Source of the DNA: Ahaetulla prasina
Taxonomy: Eukaryota > Chordata > Lepidosauria > Squamata > Colubridae
Length of the DNA: 64,000 bases
Reading direction: 5' to 3'
Assembly (NCBI RefSeq): GCF_028640845.1
Contig: NC_080542.1
Coordinates: 148,737,298 to 148,801,297, forward strand
The notes beneath the pieces are model-generated. The model worked only from the letters and a program-made list of their open reading frames with translations, did no database searches and had not been told where the DNA came from. Shown piece after piece: positions 38,501-50,500 of this stretch; within the stretch, counting starts at the first letter, position 1, and the number at the start of each line of letters is the position of its first letter. The position numbers and the translations under genes are program-made.

Positions 38501-41500
38501 ATTACGCGGGAGACGTTACGCAAGTGGCTTTCCTTAATCCTTTCCTTTACTTCCCCTTCTGCTGGTTGAAGAAGCATGGCGGTTGTTGGGGAATTCTGGG
38601 AGTTGAAGTCCAAGCATCCTGCCTATTGGGGAATTCTGGGGATTAATCTCCACCCACACTAGCTGGGTAATTGGGAGCGGTGCAGTGGCCTAGAGGTGGA
38701 GCTCTTGCCTCACAATCCAGAGGCTGTGAGTTTGATCCTAGATAGAGGCACATATTTCTCTCTCTGGCACGTTGAGATTATAACTCCGCCTTGGCAACAA
38801 GAAGGGCATCCGGCCAGTAAACACTCACCGTACAAGGGATTATGGGGTCATTAAAAGACGATGCTAGCTAGGGAATTCTGGGAGTTGAAGTCCAGGCATG
38901 CTGGCTGGAGAATTCTGGGAATTCATATCTAAGCATGCTGGCTGGGGAATTTTGGGAGCTGAAATCTACCCACCTTAAAGCAACCAATTTTGCCAAGCAT
39001 AGGTTTGCACTGGTCTGCTATAGGTCAGGACAGGAAAAGGACAGAGAATAGGAGCTGGAAGGGACCTTGGAGGTCATCTAGTCCAGGCTCCTGAGCATCG
39101 TGCTACACAGGAAGGCTCTTCCCATCCATCTCGGATGAACCCCGCTCAACTGCATTTCTGAATCTGGGTTTCAGGTATTCCGTGGAAGGATTTCTTGATA
39201 AGAACAAAGATACGCTGTTCCAGGATTTCAAGCGGCTGCTTTACAACAGGTAGGTGGAGCTGAGGAAGTGGGAGAAGCCTGGATTTCAAGAACACTCACC
39301 TCAAGTGGACAGTTTGGTCATTGACCTCGGCGGACAGGTAGTCCTCGTCTTACGACTGCAATTAAGCCCCACATTTCTGTCGCTAAGTGAATTTGGCCCC
39401 CTTTTATGACCTTTCTTGCTACCATTGTTCAGTGCATCCCCGCAGCTGACCTCTAGAGGACCTCTAAGGTCCCTTCCCTGTTATTCTATGATTCTCTCTT
39501 GCTTGATTAGGGGGTTGGACTAGACGACTTCCAAGGTCGCTTCCACCTCTATTATTCCATGATTCCGTAAGAGGACTGGCCCATAGATTTCCACTGCTCT
39601 CCTCTCCTCAGCCTTCTGCACATCAGGCACTGGACCCAGCTCTTCCTCCAGCCACCTCCAGACATGGGGGCTGTTGACTCTGCTGAGGGCCGACGGACGG
39701 CCCAAACTCAGCCTCTGTCTCTCTGTCTCTCTCTCTCTCTCTCTGCCAACTCCATTCCCTCTTCCCCCTCAGAGCTCTCAAATTGCCTTGATGCTCGACA
39801 GCTACAACACCGGCTTCCCTCATGACTCATCAGAAGGTCCCCAAAAAAGGATCATGTGGTTCAGTTAGTTCTTAAGTGAATCCGGCTTCGCCCGTTGACT
39901 TGAGTTATCAGAAGCTCACGAAAGGGGATCACGGGACCCCGGCATGCTTCAACCGTCATAAACACAAGTCCATTGCCGAGTGTGTGAATTTTGATCACGT
40001 GGCCATAGGGACGCTGCGAAAGTCATAAGTGTGAAAAACGGTCCTAAGCCATCTTTTGCGGGGCTGTTGTAACTTTGAATGGTCACTAAACGAATGGACG
40101 TAACTGGAGGTCTTACCCGTGTTACTGTATTGTTAATAATAATTTTAATGGCCTTCCCTGGCCTTGGTAGCAAGTCAGTTCAGGAAATTACTTGGCGTAG
40201 CTGGCGGGCCTCCAAAACCGGACTACAACTCCCATCATGCTAAGGCAGCCTCTAGACCAGGGGTGTCCAAACTTGGTCCCTTTAAGACTTGTGGACTTCA
40301 ACTCCCAGAGTCCCTCAGCCAGCAAAGCTGGCTGAGGAACTCTGGGAGTTGAAGTCCTCCTGTTAAAGCATGCCAGCTGGGGATTGTGGGAGTTGAAGTC
40401 CTCCTGTTAAAGCATGCCAGCTGGGGGATTCTGGGAGTTGAAGTCCTCCCCTGTTAAAGCATGCCAGCTGGGGGATTCTGGGAGTTGAAGTCCTCCCCTG
40501 TTAAAGCATGCCAGCTGGGGGATTGTGGGAGTTGAAGTCCTCCCCTGTTAAAGCATGCCAGCTGGGGGATTCTGGGAGTTGAAGTCCTCCCCTGTTAAAG
40601 CATGCCAGCTGGGGGATTGTGGGAGTTGAAGTCCTCCCCTGTTAAAGCATGCCAGCTGGGGGATTGTGGGAGTTGAAGTCCTCCCCTGTTAAAGCATGCC
40701 AGCTGGGGGATTGTGGGAGTTGAAGTCCTCCCCTGTTAAAGCATGCCAGCTGGGGGATTGTGGGAGTTGAAGTCCTCCTGTTAAAGCATGCCAGCTGGGG
40801 ATTGTGGGAGTTGAAGTCCTCCCTGTTAAAGCATGCCAGCTGGGGATTGTGGGAGTTGAAGTCCTCCTGTTAAAGCATGCCAGCTGGGGATTGTGGGAGT
40901 TGAAGTCCTCCTGTTAAAGCATGCCAGCTGGGGATTGTGGGAGTTGAAGTCCTCCTGTTAAAGCATGCCAGCTGGGGATTGTGGGAGTTGAAGTCCTCCT
41001 GTTAAAGCATGCCAGCTGGGGATTGTGGGAGTTGAAGTCCTCCCTGTTAAAGCATGCCAGCTGGGGATTGTGGGAGTTGAAGTCCTCCTGTTAAAGCATG
41101 CCAGCTGGGGATTGTGGGAGTTGAAGTCCTCCTGTTAAAGCATGCCAGCTGGGGATTGTGGGAGTTGAAGTCCTCCCTGTTAAAGCATGCCAGCTGGGGA
41201 TTGTGGGAGTTGAAGTCCTCCTGTTAAAGCATGCCAGCTGGGGATTGTGGGAGTTGAAGTCCTCCTGTTAAAGCATGCCAGCTGGGGATTGTGGGAGTTG
41301 AAGTCCTCCCTGTTAAAGCATGCCAGCTGGGGATTGTGGGAGTTGAAGTCCTCCCTGTTAAAGCATGCCAGCTGGGGATTGTGGGAGTTGAAGTCCTCCC
41401 TGTTAAAGCATGCCAGCTGGGGATTGTGGGAGTTGAAGTCCTCCCTGTTAAAGCATGCCAGCTGGGGATTGTGGGAGTTGAAGTCCTCCTGTTAAAGCAT

Positions 41501-44500
41501 GCCAGCTGGGGATTGTGGGAGTTGAAGTCCTCCCTGTTAAAGCATGCCAGCTGGGGATTGTGGGAGTTGAAGTCCTCCTGTTAAAGCATGCCAGCTGGGG
41601 ATTGTGGGAGTTGAAGTCCTCCTGTTAAAGCATGCCAGCTGGGGATTGTGGGAGTTGAAGTCCTCCCTGTTAAAGCATGCCAGCTGGGGATTGTGGGAGT
41701 TGAAGTCCTCCCTGTTAAAGCATGCCAGCTGGGGATTGTGGGAGTTGAAGTCCTCCTGTTAAAGCATGCCAGCTGGGGATTGTGGGAGTTGAAGTCCTCC
41801 CTGTTAAAGCATGCCAGCTGGGGATTGTGGGAGTTGAAGTCCTCCTGTTAAAGCATGCCAGCTGGGGATTGTGGGAGTTGAAGTCCTCCCTGTTAAAGCA
41901 TGCCAGCTGGGGATTGTGGGAGTTGAAGTCCTCCCTGTTAAAGCATGCCAGCTGGGGGATTGTGGGAGTTGAAGTCCTCCCCTGTTAAAGCATGCCAGCT
42001 GGGGGATTGTGGGAGTTGAAGTCCTCCCCTGTTAAAGCATGCCAGCTGGGGGATTGTGGGAGTTGAAGTCCTCCCCTGTTAAAGCATGCCAGCTGGGGAT
42101 TGTGGGAGTTGAAGTCCTCCTGTTAAAGCATGCCAGCTGGGGATTGTGGGAGTTGAAGTCCTCCTGTTAAAGCATGCCAGCTGGGGATTGTGGGAGTTGA
42201 AGTCCTCCCTGTTAAAGCATGCCAGCTGGGGATTGTGGGAGTTGAAGTCCTCCTGTTAAAGCATGCCAGCTGGGGATTGTGGGAGTTGAAGTCCTCCCTG
42301 TTAAAGCATGCCAGCTGGGGATTGTGGGAGTTGAAGTCCTCCCTGTTAAAGCATGCCAGCTGGGGATTGTGGGAGTTGAAGTCCTCCTGTTAAAGCATGC
42401 CAGCTGGGGATTGTGGGAGTTGAAGTCCTCCTGTTAAAGCATGCCAGCTGGGGATTGTGGGAGTTGAAGTCCTCCCTGTTAAAGCATGCCAGCTGGGGAT
42501 TGTGGGAGTTGAAGTCCTCCTGTTAAAGCATGCCAGCTGGGGATTGTGGGAGTTGAAGTCCTCCCTGTTAAAGCATGCCAGCTGGGGATTGTGGGAGTTG
42601 AAGTCCTCCTGTTAAAGCATGCCAGCTGGGGATTGTGGGAGTTGAAGTCCTCCCTGTTAAAGCATGCCAGCTGGGGATTGTGGGAGTTGAAGTCCTCCTG
42701 TTAAAGCATGCCAGCTGGGGATTGTGGGAGTTGAAGTCCTCCCTGTTAAAGCATGCCAGCTGGGGATTGTGGGAGTTGAAGTCCTCCTGTTAAAGCATGC
42801 CAGCTGGGGATTGTGGGAGTTGAAGTCCTCCTGTTAAAGCATGCCAGCTGGGGATTGTGGGAGTTGAAGTCCTCCTGTTAAAGCATGCCAGCTGGGGATT
42901 GTGGGAGTTGAAGTCCTCCTGTTCTGTCCCCCCTTGCCTCCCTCCGAGCGATGGCTTAATTAGCCGGCACTATCAGCTATGGCAGCAAACTAGTGAGCAT
43001 ATGCCAAGTGACTCTGTTATCTCCCTCTACACCGATGAGTCACCCAGGCACAAACAGTACTTCAGCTCTAGTTAAGCAGTTAATTTGCCTGCTACGAAGA
43101 GGCACAGCAGCCCTCGCTGCCTTTATATCTTGTGGGGTGTGGCTCCATGACTCAGCACTTCCTAGGCCTGCCCCACCCCTGCTTCTGTTGTTCCCGCCAC
43201 TCCTGCCTACGAAATCTAGGGTCCAGCCAGGCCTGATTGCCATCAGCTGGGTCTGGAGGCGTGGCCTGGATGGGGAAAGAGTCAGGGGACGGAGGCCTCG
43301 TTATCTCCTCCACCTGGCCTGCCTCTGGCTCCTGGAGCTGAGCCAGGGAAGCCGGTGCTCCCGAGGTAAGTCCTGATGGCCCTTCCCCCTCACTTTCCAA
43401 GTCACTTTCTGGCAGGAGGCCCGGCTCGGGGGGGCGCAGACACAACACGGTCTGTTCCTCCATTGTGCAATGAACATGCCTTTTCTGGACTTCTGAATTT
43501 TGAGGTTCACCGACTCCATTTTTCATGCTGTGAACACAATTCTGAAAAACTGGGGTAAACAGATCACCGGGACAACTAAGTAGATACCTTCCCAATTATC
43601 TGGGATCCTCCTTCTATGTCCTTCAAGCTTAGCAGGAGACCCCTTCCCAAGTATATCAGTTCGTCCTTCTATGCTCTTCAGTTTTAAGATGGTGGACTTC
43701 AACTCCCAGAATTCCCCAGTCTTGTGAACAGGGCTCTGAAAGAGGGCTAACAAGCTAGTGGAGGACCTCAGTAGATACCTTCCCAAGTATCTGAGATCTT
43801 CCTTCTATGTCCCTCAAACTTAGCAACCTGAAGACAGGTGGACTTCAACTCTCAGAATTCCCCAGTCTTGTGAATATGGATCCAAAAAGGAGACTAGGGC
43901 AAATAGTTTAGTTTAGTTTATTAAATAGGACACTGAATACTTCAGTAGACACCTTCTCAAGTATCTCAGATCCTCCTTCTATGTTCCCCAACCTTGGCAA
44001 CTTTAAGATGGTGGACTTAACTCCCAGAATTTCCCAGTACTATGAACTGGGCATGAGACAAGAATGAGCCAGCATTCGGAGTTCCCTTTCGGTTGGGAAA
44101 GGAGGGGCTGTGGATGGGGAAGGAATGGGATTATTGCTCATTGCTTACTGGGTCTATTTTCAGCTTCAGTGGCAGCTAAAATGAGAGGTCTGCTAGATGG
44201 CGGGTTGTACATGATTGGTGTGCTATAAATAAGCCACACTAAGATGGAGATTATGGTTAGTTTTAAAGGTTTATTATGCAACGCCTCCATAAATAGAAAT
44301 CCAAAGCCATAGCATTTAAAGCTCAAAAATCGTGGAAAAGTCAGCTGGCAGCCTTTTTGTCTGTTGGTAAATTTTTACAGGTAGTCCTCGACTTATGACT
44401 GCAATTGAGCCCAACATTTCTATTGCTAAATGAGGCAGACGTTAAATAGGTTTTGCCCCCTTTCTTGCCGCCGTTGTTAAGTGAATCGCTGTGATTGTGA

Positions 44501-47500
44501 AGTCAGTGCCAGGGGTTGTTTGGTTCAGGTAAGTCCTTGACTTACAACAGTTTGTTAGGTGACCAAAGTTACAACAGCACTGAAAAAGTGACTTATGACC
44601 ATTTTTCACACTTACGACCGTTTCAGAATCCCTGCGGTCAAATGATCAAAATTCAGACACTTTGCAAGCGACCCGTATTCATCACGGTTGCTGTGTCCCG
44701 GGATCACGTAATCCCCTTTTAGGACCTTCTGACAAGCAAAGTCAACAGGGAAGCCCAGATTGGCTTAACAACTGTGTGACTAACAATGACAGGGATTCCC
44801 TTAACAATGCTGGCAAGAAAGGTCATAAAATGGGACGGAGCTCACTTAACAACTGCCTCTCTTAGTGGTGGAAATTTGAGGCGCAATTGTGGTCATAAAT
44901 CAAGGACGATCCGCAGTACTTAGCAAAACCACCCCAATTTCAAATTTACTGTTTGTGCTCGTCTCGCTCAAGGAATCTTGATGTTATTTCAAACCAGAAA
45001 CACAATTTTAGGCAACGGGGCAGATTAAAGACGTGAGACGGTCCTCGCGTAACTCCACGCATTCTCCTTTCTCAACAGGAGCCTTACTACGTTCGTTGCA
45101 TCAAGCCCAATGACCAGAAGTCCCCGTTTCTGTTCGATGAGGAACGCTGCCGTCACCAAGTCTCGTATTTGGGTCTCCTGGAGAATGTCCGGGTCCGAAG
45201 GGCCGGCTTTGCCTATCGGCAGCCGTACCACCGTTTCTTACTCCGGTAGGTTTGCGGCGAAGTCTTTGCAAAAGTTCCAGAAGGAAAAAAGACCCCGGTG
45301 TTAATCTTGGGAAGCTTTTGGTGGAATTGGGATCTTCGGCTGTTTGTTGAGCAGGGAGGAGGAGGGTCCCGGAAAGAATGGCGGACATTGTAAGCTGTGT
45401 GTAAACATTTTGTAGCTGTTTTGGAAAAGTTGAATGGAGAAAAAAAAGCAAAGCACACAGTCTTTAATGCCACTCCTTTGTAACACTGATGTGGTTACCT
45501 ACTTGGGTCATGAGATGTCTGCATGAAAACAAGCAAGCTCCAAGGACCCCACAGTTCTCCCTCTCCTCCTCCTCCTCCTCCTCCTCCTCTTTCTCCTCCT
45601 GTATACAATTCTACCGCTTTTTAACGCTGATAATGTAACCTAGTTAGGTTGTAAAAAGTCTGCAAGAATACTACTGAGGTTAAAGAGCACCAAAGACCTC
45701 ACAATCCTTTTCTTCCTCCTCCTCCTCTTCTCACTGATGATGTTACCTAGTTGGGTCATGAAATGCCTGCAAGAAAACCACTGTCAGAGAGCACCAAGGA
45801 CGTCATAGTCCTTTTTTCCCTTCCTCCTCTCCACAAATCCCCCCTAGCACTGATGATGTTACCTAGTTGGGTCATGAAATGTCTGCAGGAAAAAAAACCA
45901 AGCTCAGAGACACCCCACACCCCCAAGGACCCCACAAAAAAAGTGATACATATCCAACAGGGTGAATCCTGGTTCCGAGCAGAGCAGGAATGGAACTGAG
46001 CTATCTTCTTTCTCCCCGATCTGCTAGCTTTTTCCCTGCGGGGTCCCATCCATGGGTTTTCATTTCCCAATCATGAGAAACACTGAGGAAGCATTTATCT
46101 CTAGGACAAACATCCTGAGTCTTGTGGTTTGGGATGGAAATGACATTGTCGATGTTGAGCTGCAAATCCTCCGACGGTCTTCTGGAGACTGTTCTGTCCC
46201 CCACCCCACCCCCCCGTTGTGTCTGCGCCCCCCGAGCCGGGCCTCCTGCCAGAAAGTGACTTGGACAGTGAGGGGGAAGGGCCGTCAGGACTTATCTCGG
46301 GAGCACCGGCTTCCCTGGCTCAGCTCCAGGAGCCAGAGGCAGGCCAGGTGGAGGAGATAACGAGGCCTCCGTCCCCTGACTCTTTCCCCCCCCCAGGCCA
46401 CGCCTCCAGACCTGGCTGATGGCAATCAGACCTGGCTGGACCCTAGGTTTCGTAGGCAGGAGAGGCGGGAACAACAGAAGCAGGGGTGGGGCAGGCCTAG
46501 GAAGTGCTGAGCCATGGAGCCACACCCCACAGGATATAAAAGCAGCAAGGGCTGCTATACCTCTTCGTAGCAAGCAAATCAACTGCTTAACTAGAGCTGA
46601 AGTACTGTTTGTTCCTGGTTGACTCATCAAGAGAGACAACAGAGTCACTTGGCGGACGCTCGCTAGTTTGCTGCCATAGCTGATAGTGCCAGCTAATTAA
46701 GTCATCGCTCGGATGGAGGCGAGAGAGGACAGAACACCCCCACCTCAGTCCAGGAGGCACGAGCGATGACTTAATTAGCCGGCAATTCAGTCCATGGCAG
46801 CTATCAGCTCTGGCAGCAAACTAGTGAGCGTCTGCCAAATTTCTCTGTTATCTTTTCTTGATGCCGGTGAGTCAACCAGGAAACCAGGAACAAACAGTCC
46901 TTCAGCTCAAGTTCTCTCTAAGCAGTTGATTTGTTCGCCACGGAGTAGTATAGCAGCCCCTGCTGCTTTTATACCCTGTGGGGTGTAGCTCCGTGACTCA
47001 GCACTTCCTAGGCCTGCCCCACCCCTGCTTCTGTTGTTCCCGCCTCTCCTGTCTACGAAACCTAGGATCCAACCAGGACTGATTGTCCTCAGTTGGGTCT
47101 GGGAGCATTGCCTGGGCGGGGGGGGGGGGGAGATACAGGAGACAGAGGCCTCATTATTTCTTCCACCTGGCCTGCCTTTGGCTCCTGGAGCTGAGCCAGA
47201 GACGCCGGCCCTGCAGAAGGGAGCCCTGACAGCTCTTCCCCCTCACTCTCTGAGTCACTCTCTGGCAGGGGGCCAGGCCCGGGGGCGGGGGTGGCTGGAG
47301 CCACAACAGAGACCCTCTACAGTCTGCTCAAAGCAGGTCAACTCTCCCACCTTCTCCTTCGTCCAGGTACAAGATGACATGTGAATACACCTGGCCCAAC
47401 CACCTCATGGCCTCCGACGGCGCAGCCACCCAAGCCTTGATAGAGCAACATCGCTTCCAAGACGATGTGGCTTATGGCCAAACCAAGATCTTCATCCGAA

Positions 47501-50500
47501 CGCCCCGGACCTTGTTCGCCCTGGAACAGGAGCGCGCCAACCTGATACCCATTATTGTGTTGTTGTTGCAGAAGGTACGAGGGGTTTTGTGCGAGGGTTG
47601 TGGTCACCAGACAGTGGATGAAGCCCCAATGGAGGCCAAGACCCAAAACATACAGAACCCAAGCAAGGAACACCGCACAATACATTAGAGAGTGGAATTT
47701 CGGGTGGTCTTCAATTGAAGATACTTCCTTTAGTGACCGTTCAAAGGCATTGAAAAAAGTGACCTGCAGGTAATCCTCGACTTATGACAGGTTGTTTAGT
47801 GACCATTCAACGTTAAAACAGCACTGGAAAAAAGTGCCCAACGACCGTTCTTCGCAAATTAGACCGTTGCGGCATCTCTGCATTCACATGAATTCCACTT
47901 GGATGTTTGATCACTGACTCACATTTATGACAGTGGCGACATCCCAGAGTCATGTGATCCTCTCTTGCAACCGTTTGACACGGGAAGTCAACAGGAAAGC
48001 CTGATTCACTTAACGACTAGGTGGCTAATTTAAGAATGGCATTGATTCACTTAACAAATGTGGTGAGAAATGGAGCAAACTCACTCAACAATCTAAATTT
48101 GAGGCTCAGTTGTGTTCGTAAGTTGAGAACTATCGGTATGACTGTCTTTCACACTTAACGACCCTTGTGGCATCCCCAAGGTCAGGGGGGTCAAAATTTG
48201 GATGCTTGGCAACTGACTCGTATTTACGACGGTCCCAGTATCCTGGGGTCATGTAATCTCCTTTTCCGACCATCCGAAAAGCCGGAAGCCAGACAACTGT
48301 GTTACTAATTTTAACAGCTGCAGGGATTCACTTAATGGTGGTGGCAAGAAAGGTCATAAAACGGAACAGAATTCACTTAACAACTGTCTCGCTTAGAAAA
48401 AGAAATTTGGGGCTCAATTGGGGTCATAAATCGAGGATTATCATGGATCCAAGCAGGGGATTATGGGAGCCAGAACCCTGCCTTTACGACACCCACCCAC
48501 CCCCAAATGAACCCCCTCTTCTGCAATTCAGACTCAGGGTTATGACAGGCCTCTATACCCAGGTTTGGAGGGGAGCCCTCGCCCGCAAACGCTGCCGATA
48601 CCTACGGGCCATCTACACCATCATGTCCTACTACAAGCGACACAAAGTGAAGTCTCACTTATTGGAGCTCGTACAACGCTTCCACGGAGTGCGGAACATG
48701 ACCGACTATGGCAAAACTGTGGAGTGGCCGGAGCCTCCAGCGGTGCTGGCCCAGTTCCAGGAGAGCAGCAAACTCATCTTTTACAGGTAATCCCGCCAAG
48801 AGGGTTGGAGTACAACTCCCAGAATTCCCCAGCCAGCTGGGGAATTCTGGGAGTTGAAGTTCTCTCCTCTTAAAGCATCCCGGCTAGGGGATTCTGGGAG
48901 TTGAAGTCCTCTCCTGTTAAAGCATGCCAGCTGGGGGATTGTGGGAGTTGAAGTCCTCCCCTGTTAAAGCATGCCAGCTGGGGGATTCTGGGAGTTGAAG
49001 TCCTCCCCTGTTAAAGCATGCCAGCTGGGGGATTGTGGGAGTTGAAGTCCTCCCCTGTTAAAGCATGCCAGCTGGGGGATTGTGGGAGTTGAAGTCCTCC
49101 CCTGTTAAAGCATGCCAGCTGGGGGATTCTGGGAGTTGAAGTCCTCCCCTGTTAAAGCATGCCAGCTGGGGGATTGTGGGAGTTGAAGTCCTCTCCTCTT
49201 AAAGCATCCCGGCTAGGGGATTCTGGGAGTTGAAGTCCTCCCCTGTTAAAGCATGCCAGCTGGGGGATTGTGGGAGTTGAAGTCCTCCCCTGTTAAAGCA
49301 CGCCAGCAGGGGGATTGTGGGAGTTGAAGTCCTCCCCTGTTAAAGCATGCCAGCTGGGGGATTGTGGGAGTTGAAGTCCTCCCCTGTTAAAGCATGCCAG
49401 CTGGGGGATTGTGGGAGTTGAAGTCCTCCCCTGTTAAAGCATGCCAGCTGGGGGATTGTGGGAGTTGAAGTCCTCCCCTGTTAAAGCACGCCAGCTAGGG
49501 GATTCTGGGAGTTGAAGTCCTCCCCTGTTAAAGCATGCCAGCTGGGGGATTGTGGGAGTTGAAGTCCTCCCCTGTTAAAGCATGCCAGCTGGGGGATTTT
49601 GGGAAACAAAGTCCTACCCTCTTAAAGGCTTTAAGTTCCTGACCATCTCAATTTCGTTCACGTTGCACGTTTCAACCGTCACTAAACGAACCATTGCATG
49701 TCATTCTAAAGCGTTGTGCTTGCGGTTGTGTTGTTACAGGTGGCGAGCCAGGCAGCTGGTGACCAACATCCCTCCATCCGAGATGGGCCAAATCAAAGCC
49801 AAAGTTGCTGCCTTTGACGTCTTGCAAGACCAGAGGAAAAATTGGGGTTGTTGTCGAAACTGGAGACAGAACTATTTAGTGTTGGTACGTACAATTGTGC
49901 GATTCTCACACCCATTCTTTCTTTTGACGTGTTCCTCTATCAGAAAAGGCCTTTGTGTGTTTACGCAGCCTTAGTTCATACAGGGTGTTCTCGACTTATA
50001 ACCGTTTGTTTAGCGATGGTTCAAAGTTACCAAAGAATTGTCACTCACTAACCGGTCGTAAAGCGAGGACTACCTATGAAACATGAGGGTTTTAGTCTGA
50101 TCTGCCGTGAACCTCAGGAATCCTCCAGCTTACCATGGTTCATTTAGTGACCCCCTCAAAGTTACAACGGCACTGGAAAAAAGGGACCTAGGGCTGTGTC
50201 TCACACTTACGACCGTCGCAGCATTCCCTTGTGATAAGTTGATCAAAATTCAGAAACTCGGTGACCGAGTCATATTTACAATGGCCCCAGTGTCCCAGGG
50301 ATCATGTGATCCCTTTTTGCAACCTTCTGACAAGCAAAGACAATGGGGGACCTGGATTTACTTAACGGCCTGTTGACTAGCTTAGCAACTGCACTGATTT
50401 GCCTAAGAACTCTTGCAAGAAATTTATTTATTTATTTATTTATTTATTAGATTTTTATACCGCCCTTCTCCCGAAGGACTCAGGGCGGTGTACAGCCAAA

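Noticed and set aside
38520..38646. Reading exon 12 onward without splicing to a later stop
   Set aside because: The continuation loses all myosin similarity right after GDVT, while splicing at GC-AG restores it.
41247..42393. Repetitive open frames with a [18 protein letters not shown] unit
   Set aside because: They arise from 44-45 bp minisatellite units and change frame whenever unit length changes; the sequence is MITE-derived.
40340..42919. CRISPR-like regular repeat array
   Set aside because: Units are contiguous with no unique spacers, in a vertebrate intron.
42920..43446. Lost MYO1G exon hidden in the LTR-like copy 1
   Set aside because: The copy matches the other two LTR-like copies across its length and has no myosin-like residues.
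46052..47384. Proline-rich frames such as those with [11 protein letters not shown]
   Set aside because: They lie inside the LTR-like copies and recur in the other copies on both strands, so they are repeat shadows.
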